A stretch of DNA of 40,654 nucleotides from Streptomyces sp. SPB074 (GTDB lineage Bacteria; Actinomycetota; Actinomycetes; Streptomycetales; Streptomycetaceae). Under the pieces are notes generated by a model. That model searched no databases. It worked only from the letters and a program-made list of their open reading frames with translations, and was not told the origin of the DNA. The DNA lies in the NCBI RefSeq assembly GCF_000154905.1, contig NZ_GG770539.1:5006443-5047096 (forward strand), given 5' to 3'. Positions 6,808-13,058 of this stretch are shown here, in pieces (the stretch's first letter is position 1; each line of letters opens with the position of its first letter). The position numbers and the translations under genes were made by a program.

Positions 6808-7314
6808 ATGACCTACGTGACTCTCGGCGGCGTGACCGTCGGCGTGTGCCTGCTCGTCTGGACGCTCGTGCAGTGGTACCCCGGCGCGAAGCTCCGCAAG
6901 GACCCGTTGCGGGTCCTTGCCCGCCTGCTTCCCTTTGGCCTCGGCTGGATCTACGGCGTCCTCGCGATCCTCACCGTGGGCGGCATCGTCGGGTGGATCG
7001 CCCGCGGCGCCCTGTGGATCTCCAACTGGCTCGGCGACGTCGCCCTCGTCTGGGGGGTTGGTGGGGACCCGGGCGCGCACGCCAGCGGGCACGCGTTCCT
7101 TCCCCTTACTCAGACCGGCACGGCCGTCGTCCTCATCCTGACGGCCGCGATGGTCGCCGCGGTGAAGAAGTCCACGCACGGCCCCGAGTTGAAGCGCGGC
7201 GCGCTGTGCGGCGTATGCCTCGGCACCTCGGCCGGGGTCGCCGGGTTCGCCGCCGTGCCGCTTGCGCAGGCGGTGAACGTCCTCGGGGGCTTCGTGTACG
7301 GGGCCGTGGCATGA
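6808..7314 (+). CDS. Polytopic membrane protein, Spd-cluster type
   Basis: 168 residues with about four hydrophobic segments: 4-22, 41-62, 101-120 and 138-160. A charged loop (YPGAKLRKDPLRV) follows the first. ATG 6808 has an AAAGG-type site and follows the previous stop by 12 bp. The position after SpdA-like and before another membrane gene suggests a part in a membrane complex for DNA spread, comparable to SpdB proteins. Sequence identity to those is not demonstrated. Confidence 0.55.
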   Translation: MTYVTLGGVTVGVCLLVWTLVQWYPGAKLRKDPLRVLARLLPFGLGWIYGVLAILTVGGIVGWIARGALWISNWLGDVALVWGVGGDPGAHASGHAFLPLTQTGTAVVLILTAAMVAAVKKSTHGPELKRGALCGVCLGTSAGVAGFAAVPLAQAVNVLGGFVYGAVA

Positions 7315-7649
7315 CGAAGCGGAAGACGGCCGAGGAGGAGCCGGAGCCGTCCCCGCTCGCGGGCGGGTGCGTCGTCGCCGGGCTCACCCTCGGCGCCGGC
7401 GCGGGCCTGTGGGCTGCGTCTCCGGCCGCCGCGATCCTCGCCCTGTGGGGCGGTGGCACGGCCCTCGTCTGGCGGCACGCCCGAACCCGCATGTCCGATT
7501 CGTCCGCCACTCCCCTACCGGGGGAGGACCCCTCTCCCGAGGATGACGAGGCTGGTCACAGCGATGCGCCCCGAATCTCCGTCGAACGCCGAGCGGGGAT
7601 GTTGATCATCAAGGATCTGAGCGAGCAACGTCGCTACGAGGTCCCGTAA
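7311..7649 (+). CDS. Membrane protein with soluble C-terminal tail
   Basis: 112 residues; ATG 7311 overlaps the previous stop by 4 bp. It has a charged N-terminus (MTKRKTAEEEPEPSP) and one or two hydrophobic segments (residues 17-55). An acidic linker leads to a hydrophilic end, RISVERRAGMLIIKDLSEQRRYEVP. It is the last gene before the hairpin at 7666-7695. Probably part of the same membrane set; function unknown. Confidence 0.55.
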   Translation: MTKRKTAEEEPEPSPLAGGCVVAGLTLGAGAGLWAASPAAAILALWGGGTALVWRHARTRMSDSSATPLPGEDPSPEDDEAGHSDAPRISVERRAGMLIIKDLSEQRRYEVP

Positions 7650-7665
7650 CCCCGCCGAATCCCCG

Positions 7666-7695
7666 GCCGGGCGCCCACCCGTGCGGGCGCCCGGC
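7666..7695 (+). terminator. Hairpin after the left operon
   Basis: Perfect 11-bp stem GCCGGGCGCCC / GGGCGCCCGGC (7666-7676, 7685-7695). It follows the stop at 7649 and leaves only 23 bp before the next ATG. Either it terminates the operon or it is an attenuator limiting read-through into the DUF5753/DUF397 pair. Confidence 0.7.
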
Positions 7696-7718
7696 TCATC
7701 TCCCGAAGGACTTCAACC

Positions 7719-8351
7719 ATGACCGTCACCGACTGGCGCGCGACTCCCGAAGCTCCGCACGCCGAGCACATCGCGCGGCTCCGCGCCCTGGACCGCGAGG
7801 CGAACGCCGTCCGCGGATGGCAGCCGACCCTCTTCCCCGGGGTCCTCCAGAGCGCCGCCTACGCCGCAGCCGTCCTCGCGACCCTCGCCCCGGCCCTGCC
7901 CGCCGAGGAGCGCACCGCGCGCGCCCACGCCCGCACCGAGCGGATCAACGCGCTCGGCGCCGGCCCCGGACGCACCGCCGCCTTCGTCATCCCCGCCGCC
8001 ACCCTCACGCGCCCCATGGGCGGTATGCACGTCCTCGCCGACCAGCTCGGGTACGTGCTCGACCTCGTGGCCCTCCGCCCCTCCGTCACTGTTCACGTTC
8101 TCGCCGACGACGAGGCGCACGCGGGGCTCGCTGGGGGCTTCGTCCTGTACGAACTCGGCGCGGAGCAGGCCGTCTTGCGAGAAGATCTTGCGGGGACGCA
8201 TCTCACGAGGGAACCGGACGACGTAGCGGCATACCGCGCCGCGTTCGCTGACCTCCTCGAACGGGCACTTCCGCCCGCCGCGTCCCTCGATCTGATCGAA
8301 GAGACGAAAGGCACCCTGTGCGCCACCCTGAACCGCCCCTCCGCTGGGTGA
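7719..8351 (+). CDS. Stand-alone DUF5753 (Scr1-type) protein without HTH
   Basis: 210 residues. RGWQPTLFPGVLQSAAYAAAVL and the later VTVHVLADDEAHAGLAGGFVLYEL are typical of the DUF5753 sensor half of Scr1/WhiJ-like regulators. The XRE helix-turn-helix that normally precedes it is missing: the protein starts only about 30 residues before the DUF5753 signature. ATG 7719 has GAAGGA upstream. The next gene (DUF397) overlaps by 34 bp, as in whiJ-type pairs. It may act on another DNA-binding partner, possibly the complete regulator at 9513-10349 (inference). Confidence 0.7.
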   Translation: MTVTDWRATPEAPHAEHIARLRALDREANAVRGWQPTLFPGVLQSAAYAAAVLATLAPALPAEERTARAHARTERINALGAGPGRTAAFVIPAATLTRPMGGMHVLADQLGYVLDLVALRPSVTVHVLADDEAHAGLAGGFVLYELGAEQAVLREDLAGTHLTREPDDVAAYRAAFADLLERALPPAASLDLIEETKGTLCATLNRPSAG

Positions 8352-8503
8352 GGTCGAGCCACTGCGACGCGGGGAACTGCGTCGAAGCCGCGCCTACCCG
8401 CGCGGGCATCCTCGTCCGGGACTCGAAGGCCGAGAGGGGCCCGCGCCTCGGGCTCACCCTCGGCGCCTGGACGACGTTCACGGCCTGGACCCGCACCACC
8501 TGA
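8318..8503 (+). CDS. DUF397 protein
   Basis: 61 residues with the family pattern WVRSSHCDAGNCVEAAP...ILVRDSK...W..F. DUF397 proteins are small partners of XRE/DUF5753 regulators in Streptomyces developmental (whiJ-like) loci and have been proposed to work as toxin-antitoxin-like or regulatory pairs. GTG 8318 overlaps the DUF5753 gene. It is followed directly by a strong terminator. Confidence 0.8.
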   Translation: MRHPEPPLRWVRSSHCDAGNCVEAAPTRAGILVRDSKAERGPRLGLTLGAWTTFTAWTRTT

Positions 8504-8508
8504 GCAGG

Positions 8509-8550
8509 ACGAAGCCCCCGACCGGATCGGCGCCCGGTCGGGGGCTTCGT
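8509..8550. terminator. Bidirectional terminator between convergent operons
   Basis: Perfect 17-bp stem, arms 8509-8525 and 8534-8550, loop ATCGGCGC. It lies between the end of the rightward DUF397 gene (8503) and the end of the leftward gene 8586-8771, so it can serve both. Confidence 0.85.
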
Positions 8551-8585
8551 GCTGCCAGCCCCTTACGGGGGCGTGGGGGCGGGAG

Positions 8586-8771
8586 TCAGTGCGCCGCGCG
8601 GGCGGCGGCGAGTTCGCGGCGGAGTCGTGCGTGGCGGCGGCGGTCGCGCGGGCACGCCGCGTGGACGGTGGCGGAGGGACGGGCGCCGGAGATCGCGTCG
8701 CGCGGTATCTCCTCGATCTCCTCGCCACGGCGGATCACCCGGCCGCAGCGCTCACACGCGTTGGTTCTCAC
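8586..8771 (-). CDS. Small zinc-finger-like protein
   Basis: 61 residues. CERCGRVIRRGEE...TVHAACPRDRRRH gives Cys6, Cys9 and a later His/Cys pair, a plausible single zinc site, followed by an Arg/Ala-rich helix. It overlaps the preceding gene by 4 bp and is last in a three-gene leftward operon. Function unknown. Confidence 0.6.
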   Translation of the reverse strand: MRTNACERCGRVIRRGEEIEEIPRDAISGARPSATVHAACPRDRRRHARLRRELAAARAAH

Positions 8772-8986
8772 GAAGCCTCCCCGGGGTTGTGGACGTGTGC
8801 GCAGCTTCGGCAGGCGCGCGGGAACCAGGCCGGGCGAGTCCAGGTCGCCGCGCGGGCGCCGAGGTCGACGTCGTCAATCCCGGGCTGTAACGCGGTGGCA
8901 CACCAGACGCAGGCGGCGCCGCGCCGTTGCTCGGCGGTGAGGGTTTCGACGGCGGGCAGGATGACCTCGCCCGCGGGGACGCTCAC
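8768..8986 (-). CDS. Small zinc-ribbon-like protein
   Basis: 72 residues from GTG 8986, overlapping the previous stop as GTGA. It carries two CxxC knuckles, CVWCATALQPG and CRSCAHVH, about 30 residues apart, a zinc-ribbon arrangement. Similar short proteins are frequent in Streptomyces integrated elements. No function known to me. Confidence 0.6.
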   Translation of the reverse strand: MSVPAGEVILPAVETLTAEQRRGAACVWCATALQPGIDDVDLGARAATWTRPAWFPRACRSCAHVHNPGEAS

Positions 8987-9423
8987 CGGGCCGTCACCCC
9001 GGCCGGGCCGAACGCGGCGCCGAGCTGGGCGACTGGGGTGAGCCGCCCGCTTCCGTCCGGGGGTTCGAGCCACAGCCGCCCCTCACTCCCGATGCCCTCG
9101 TGCGGGCAGTCGAGCACCCAGCCGCGCGGGTGCACGGTGAGCTGCCGAAGGTCCGCCAGGTCGTCCGCCTCGTCGGCCGGCACGAGCCACCACGCGAGCG
9201 GTTCGCGCACGGAGGCGAGGACGGGGCCTAGCGCGCCCGTGGGGCGGATGGCGCACATGGCGTCGATCGACGGGTAGAGCGGGGCCGCGACGACCCGCCA
9301 CGCGCCGGACGAGGGCACGGGCACGAGCTGGTCATCGAGCGCCCATATGCGGAGTGCCTGCTGCGGGTTCGCCACGGTGTGCGTGAGCCACTGGCGCCCG
9401 ATCTCACCTCGGATGACTGCCAT
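8983..9423 (-). CDS. Hypothetical protein of Streptomyces elements
   Basis: 146 residues without signal peptide or membrane segment. It begins with GEIGRQWLTHTVANPQQALRIW and has several aromatic-rich strands (GAWRVVAAP, LAWWLVPADEADDLADL), then a C-terminal GRLWLEPPDGSGRLTPVAQLGAAFG. I do not recognise a characterised family. ATG 9423 is only seven bases from a TACGGT -10-like box on the same strand, so the mRNA may be leaderless. It heads the operon continuing to 8586. Confidence 0.6.
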   Translation of the reverse strand: MAVIRGEIGRQWLTHTVANPQQALRIWALDDQLVPVPSSGAWRVVAAPLYPSIDAMCAIRPTGALGPVLASVREPLAWWLVPADEADDLADLRQLTVHPRGWVLDCPHEGIGSEGRLWLEPPDGSGRLTPVAQLGAAFGPAGVTAR

Positions 9424-9430
9424 GACACGG

Positions 9431-9481
9431 ACCGTAGGCGCGCGCGCGAATCAGCGGCCTGCGTGATTCTCCGTGATTCTC
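9431..9481 (-). promoter_or_regulatory. Promoter of the 9423-8586 operon with tandem 10-bp repeat
   Basis: On the minus strand, GAGAATCACG occurs twice in direct contact (plus coordinates 9462-9471 and 9472-9481). TACGGT (9436-9431) follows, seven bases before ATG 9423. Repeats one helical turn apart just upstream of a promoter suggest an activator or repressor site, perhaps for the adjacent XRE/DUF5753 protein (inference). Confidence 0.45.
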
Positions 9482-9512
9482 CCGCCCACCCGGAGGATGC
9501 GCGGGAATTCGC

Positions 9513-10349
9513 TCAGTGCACGTCCACGCTGGCCCGCGCGCGGGTGATGAGCCGGTGAGCGTGCGCCCCGTAGACGGCCGCTGAGGCGAGCGCGTCCCAC
9601 ACGCGGCGGTACAGGGTGACGCTTTCGCGGTCGTCGAGCCACAACTCGGCGTGCCAGTCCTCGGCGATGGCGAGGCGGTCGTCGTACAGCCAGAAGCCGT
9701 TGGCGGGCGGGATGGACACCTGCGCGCCGAAGGGGATGATGCCGAGGCGCACCGTGTCCAGGCCGATCACCCCGCCGAGGCGGTCGAGTTGAGCGGCGAG
9801 GACATGTGGGGCGCACACGCCCGCGTGCAGGGCCGCCTCCCACATGAGGATGTGGAACACCCGCCCCTGCCCGTACAGGAGATCCTGGCGGCGGATGCGG
9901 GCGCGCACGGCGTCGTCCACGTCGCGCACGGACTGGTGAAGGTCCTGGTAGCGGTGGAAGACCGCGCGGGCGTAGTCGGGCGTCTGGAGCATCCCCACGA
10001 CCATCGAACTCGACCAGGCGCGAAGGACGGTGGAGCGCTCGTACTCGACGGTGAGCGTGTCCTGCACCGGGCGGTGCCCGGCCCGCAGTTGGCGGCGCCA
10101 CGACCGGATGTGCGACTCCAAGCCCGTGAGACGGGCGCACAGCTCGCCGGCCGCCTCCGGGTGGCCCGTCGCCTCGGCCCACGCCCGCAGATCCTCCGGG
10201 GTGGCGGACTGACGGCCCGTCTCCAGCTTCGACACCTTCGACTGCGGCCAGCCCAACCGGGCGGCGAGATCCCGGCCGGTGACCCCGGCGCGCAGCTCAC
10301 GAAGGCGCGCGCCGAGGGACACCCGGCCCTGCTGGTAATCGGTGGTCAC
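9513..10349 (-). CDS. XRE-family regulator with DUF5753 domain (Scr1/WhiJ-like)
   Basis: 278 residues. The N-terminal helix-turn-helix (residues about 12-65) has LRELRAGVTGRDLAARLGWPQSKVSKLETGRQSAT. The DUF5753 domain (about 100-270) has LRAWSSSMVVGMLQTPDYARAV and later VRLGIIPFGAQVSIPPANGFWLYDD. GTG 10349 overlaps the stop of the DUF6879 gene by 4 bp, so the two form an operon, the usual pairing for this family. It is a cytosolic transcription regulator; the target is unknown, but the GAGAATCACG repeat just downstream of its stop is a candidate. Confidence 0.88.
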   Translation of the reverse strand: MTTDYQQGRVSLGARLRELRAGVTGRDLAARLGWPQSKVSKLETGRQSATPEDLRAWAEATGHPEAAGELCARLTGLESHIRSWRRQLRAGHRPVQDTLTVEYERSTVLRAWSSSMVVGMLQTPDYARAVFHRYQDLHQSVRDVDDAVRARIRRQDLLYGQGRVFHILMWEAALHAGVCAPHVLAAQLDRLGGVIGLDTVRLGIIPFGAQVSIPPANGFWLYDDRLAIAEDWHAELWLDDRESVTLYRRVWDALASAAVYGAHAHRLITRARASVDVH

Positions 10350-11092
10350 ACGCCGAAGGTAGCGCCCGCCTGGTCAAACGGCACGGCGAAGTGCTCGGCG
10401 GCCTCGCGCACCTGCGCGTACCGCACGACCTCCACAGGGTTCGTGATCAGCTCGACGCCCGTCATGTTGTCCTCGGCGTCGAAGTGGAGCAGCGCGACCA
10501 CGCGGCCGTCGAACAACCAGAAGTCCTCCGCCGGGAGGTCCAGTTCTACAGCGCGCGAGCGGGACAGTACGTGGATGCGCTCGCCGACCGCAGTGTTGCG
10601 GCGGGCGTTGTCGAGCAGGTACCGCTGCCCCTCGGTTGCGGGCTCGTCCAGGACCCGGACGCGCTCGAAGCGCTTGCCGAGCGCCGCCTGCTCGCGCCGG
10701 TTCACGCACCACGGGTCATCCAGATCCCAGCTCACGCGGCCCTCCGCGAGGAACTGCGCGTAGGTGTCGGTGGCCTCGTCCTCCGCGTACCGGCGCCGGG
10801 TCTCCAGCCGCCACGCCGAGTGCTTGACCTTGGCGAACATCCCGCCGAAGTCCTCGAAGCTGATCCACTGCGGCACGTGCACAGGCTCCTTCGGGCCGAA
10901 GTTCGCCAGCAACTCCCGCGGCACCGTCACCGCGCCCTCGGCCGGCGTCAGGTTGTCGAGCTGGTCCAGCTCTCCCGGGTCGGTCACCCGGTCACCCTGG
11001 ACCACGTACCGGTCCGTGCCCGGCAGCTCGTACAGCGTCGGGCACCCGTCGTTGCCGGAGTTCGTACCGACCTTGCGCAGACGACGCGACAT
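10346..11092 (-). CDS. DUF6879 protein with extra N-terminal domain
   Basis: 248 residues. Residues about 80-245 (FEDFGGMFAKVKHSAWRLE, then RSRAVELDLPAEDFWLFDG and AQVREAAEHFAVPF) match the DUF6879 pattern found beside XRE/DUF5753 regulators. Residues 1-75 (DGCPTLYELPGTDRYVVQGDRV) form a separate small domain that I have also seen as an independent short protein. ATG 11092 has a GAGGGGGAAG site upstream, and a TACGTT -10-like box lies at 11132-11127. Role unknown; it is probably the non-DNA-binding partner of the following regulator. Confidence 0.7.
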   Translation of the reverse strand: MSRRLRKVGTNSGNDGCPTLYELPGTDRYVVQGDRVTDPGELDQLDNLTPAEGAVTVPRELLANFGPKEPVHVPQWISFEDFGGMFAKVKHSAWRLETRRRYAEDEATDTYAQFLAEGRVSWDLDDPWCVNRREQAALGKRFERVRVLDEPATEGQRYLLDNARRNTAVGERIHVLSRSRAVELDLPAEDFWLFDGRVVALLHFDAEDNMTGVELITNPVEVVRYAQVREAAEHFAVPFDQAGATFGV

Positions 11093-11185
11093 GCTTCCCC
11101 CTCGGGGTCGAGCGAATGATGCCGGGAACGTAACCCCGGCCCGCAGCCTCCGCCAGAGCGCCCCGACGAGCCCGGCGAGGGAAGG

Positions 11186-11620
11186 GGATCGGTTGCGCCG
11201 ACCCCCTTTGGGCTGTCCACACTGCGGACCCCCTTCGGGTTTGCGGGGGACAGGCCGTCCCTCGCGACTGCGTCCGTCAGGCTGACGGTCGCAACCGACA
11301 GGGGGTCGCCCTGACTATCTGTGGGGCAGGGGCCACGGTTGCGGGGGTCACGGCGACCCCCGCAGTTGCGGCGTACAGCCTGTCCGCCGCAACTGCGAGG
11401 CAGAGCCCGAGGGTTGCGGCTCCGCCGTCCGGAGCCGCAACCGTTGCCTGCTGAGCAACGGAGGTAGGACCGATCCGGTACAGGCCGGGCCCACACGGGG
11501 ACAGCGCGTCCCCCTGTGGGGTCCTTGCGGGACCTCGCAAAGAGGGCGCCCGTAGGGTCCTCGCGGGACCCAACCATGGTGATACACCCACGGTTGGGCC
11601 TCCGTGGGGCAGGGCCCCAT
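11186..11620. other. Structured non-coding tract with at least ten hairpins
   Basis: Within the 543-bp gap between genes, perfect or near-perfect stems follow one another. They are 11269-11293 (12+12, one mismatch), 11340-11364 (10 bp), 11362-11396 (12 bp), 11412-11442 (13 bp), 11441-11461 (7 bp), 11491-11519 (11/12), 11520-11534 (5), 11555-11571 (6), 11569-11598 (7) and 11605-11619 (6). The sequence GTTGCG or its complement CGCAAC recurs in the stems at about 11193, 11290, 11339, 11366, 11388, 11413 and 11436. Neighbouring stems share bases, so alternative folds are possible. It may be an origin, a packaging or transfer site, or a structured RNA. Confidence 0.7.
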
Positions 11621-11635
11621 GCAGGCACCTACCGC

Positions 11636-12136
11636 CTACGAGCCGAGGAGCGTCCCCGGCCGCGCGGCCTCTGTTGCGAACCACTCAGCCACAGCGGCGA
11701 ACGAGTCCACCACAGGGCGGCCCTCCAGTAGAGACCTGTATGCCTGCCGTCCCCGGCGGCTGGGGTGGCCAGGGTCCTCCGGCGGCAGCGACGCCTCGGG
11801 CGCCCACCGAACGGCAACCGGCTGAACCGTCAGCGGGAAGGTGATGGGGAACCGAACCCCGCCCGACTCCTCAACGGTCATCGGTATCTGATGCGCGGAT
11901 CGGTTCCGCACCCACTTCACGGCCTGGAGGAGGGCCGGCCCGTGGCCGTTCAACGACTTGTACGAGGCGTCGTCTTCCCTGAGTCGGTCGTCCAGGGCCA
12001 CAGCCCAGTAGGCGGCCTCCGAGGCCGATACCAGGGCAGTGCTGGCGCTCGGCGTCTCGGCAAGCCCTCGGACAAGGCGTCCGCGGGCTTGCTCGAAGCC
12101 GTGAAGCGCGAGGCGGTACAACGGCGGCGTCATCAT
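11636..12136 (-). CDS. Hypothetical protein with HEPN-like R-x4-H motif
   Basis: 166 residues, mostly helical in the first 85. The end of the helical part reads LLQAVKWVRNRSAHQI, giving Arg77-x4-His82, the arrangement of HEPN ribonuclease/nucleotidyl-transfer-associated domains. The C-terminal half is Pro-rich beta/coil, then a helix. Its start at 12136 is six bases after TAGGGT (12148-12143, minus), so it probably has its own leaderless promoter rather than depending on the upstream genes. That would suit cargo such as a defence gene. The HEPN call rests on one motif plus helical context. Confidence 0.55.
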   Translation of the reverse strand: MMTPPLYRLALHGFEQARGRLVRGLAETPSASTALVSASEAAYWAVALDDRLREDDASYKSLNGHGPALLQAVKWVRNRSAHQIPMTVEESGGVRFPITFPLTVQPVAVRWAPEASLPPEDPGHPSRRGRQAYRSLLEGRPVVDSFAAVAEWFATEAARPGTLLGS

Positions 12137-12157
12137 GCGGGGACCCTACTGTCCGGC

Positions 12158-12478
12158 TCACCGGCTCTTGATCGGGCGAGCGCGGACGACTCTCGGGGGT
12201 GGGCAGGGGAGCCCCTGGGCGGCCTGCTCGGATCGGGGACGTGTAGACGTCGGCCCCGGGTACGGGTCTGGGGAATCCGAGGCCCACCACGAGGGCGGTT
12301 GTCGGTGAGCCTCCGCATCACCCCCCTCGGTCCACACCCGGCGGGCCGTCGCCCACTGGATACGTGCGTACCGCACTTCCAACTCGTCATCGGGGTCGCG
12401 CACGTACCAGTCCGACACGTCGAACTCGGCGAGCCAGACGGGCATATCCGCCCCGGCCGCGCGGGCACGGCGCCTCAC
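12158..12478 (-). CDS. Small protein encoded with the terminase
   Basis: 106 residues from GTG 12478, overlapping the terminase stop as GTGA. The recognisable part is MPVWLAEFDVSDWYVRDPDDELEVRYARIQWATARRVW; the rest is Pro/Arg-rich and disordered. Proteins opening with this WLAxFDVSDW pattern commonly follow small terminase genes in Streptomyces prophage-like elements. Function unknown. Confidence 0.6.
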   Translation of the reverse strand: MRRRARAAGADMPVWLAEFDVSDWYVRDPDDELEVRYARIQWATARRVWTEGGDAEAHRQPPSWWASDSPDPYPGPTSTRPRSEQAAQGLPCPPPRVVRARPIKSR

Positions 12479-12861
12479 GCGACCCCCCGCACGCCGTAGG
12501 AACCGCGAGCCGCCCCGCGTCGCTGCGGGCGCTCGTCGTCCTCGCCCGAGGGCAGCCGCAGCGACGCCAACAGCCGCGCGAGGACGAGGGACTGCTGCCG
12601 GTGCTCCGTGATCCACGGGGCCGTCACCTGCTCGCCCTTCGCGTTGAACACCGTCAGCTCGGCGCCCTCGGCACGCCTCGCCAGACGGTCGAGGAGATCG
12701 GCGGTACGGCACGCCTGGAGCAGCAGCAACTGCTCGTGCACGTCCAGGTCGAAGCCCTCGGCCACCGACTCCCACAGCCGCGTCCCCGACTCTTCGAGAC
12801 CGGGCGGCACAGGTGTTACGCCTACAGGCTCCTGACCTGCGGCAATGCCGAGATGGGACAT
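12475..12861 (-). CDS. Phage terminase small subunit, P27 type
   Basis: 128 residues. The core has the features of the actinobacterial P27-like small terminase: GLEESGTRLWESVAEGFDLDVHEQLLLLQACRTADLLDRLARR, then ITEHRQQSLVLARLLASLRLP. The tail RPQRRGAARGSYGVRGVA is also typical. The small subunit recognises the packaging site and hands DNA to the large ATPase/nuclease subunit, which is absent here. In satellites a private small subunit redirects helper capsids. ATG 12861 is preceded by GGAGG on the minus strand; the 197 bp upstream carries the 19-bp repeat at 12905-12923. Confidence in the family is fairly high; the role is inferred. Confidence 0.75.
   Translation of the reverse strand: MSHLGIAAGQEPVGVTPVPPGLEESGTRLWESVAEGFDLDVHEQLLLLQACRTADLLDRLARRAEGAELTVFNAKGEQVTAPWITEHRQQSLVLARLLASLRLPSGEDDERPQRRGAARGSYGVRGVA
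12832..12842 (+). repeat. Partial copy of the CTGACCTGCGG repeat
   Basis: CTGACCTGCGG, inverted relative to 12911-12921 and 68 bp away, so the terminase start codon (12861) lies between two opposed copies. The first eleven-base match extends no further. Confidence 0.7.
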
Positions 12862-12904
12862 GGGGGGCCTCCAGAGGCTCAAGGGCGCGGGCTCAGGGGG
12901 TCGG

Positions 12905-12923
12905 ATAAAACCGCAGGTCAGAG
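12905..12923 (-). repeat. 19-bp dispersed inverted repeat, right copy
   Basis: Reverse complement of 3643-3661, exact over 19 bases. It lies 44 bp upstream of the terminase start in the only intergenic gap between the primase operon and the terminase. It could be a promoter operator, a packaging site or a recombination site. Confidence 0.85.
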
Positions 12924-13018
12924 GGGGTCTAGGGAGCGTTTCAGGGGTCACCGGCAGGCGAGAGCTATACGCCCCGATCCCTCAAGGGGGCGGGGAGGCG
13001 GGTCACCCCCCGGGTCAG

Positions 13019-13051
13019 GCGCCGGCCGTGGGCGCACGTCACGGCCGGCGC
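13019..13051 (-). terminator. Terminator of the primase operon
   Basis: Perfect 12-bp stem GCGCCGGCCGTG / CACGGCCGGCGC (13019-13030, 13040-13051), starting eight bases after the stop of 13059-13886. It separates the seven-gene operon from the terminase pair. Confidence 0.85.
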
Positions 13052-13058
13052 CGGTCTG

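Noticed and set aside
11186..11620. CRISPR array
   Set aside because: Stems differ in sequence and length, with no regular repeat-spacer period and no cas genes.
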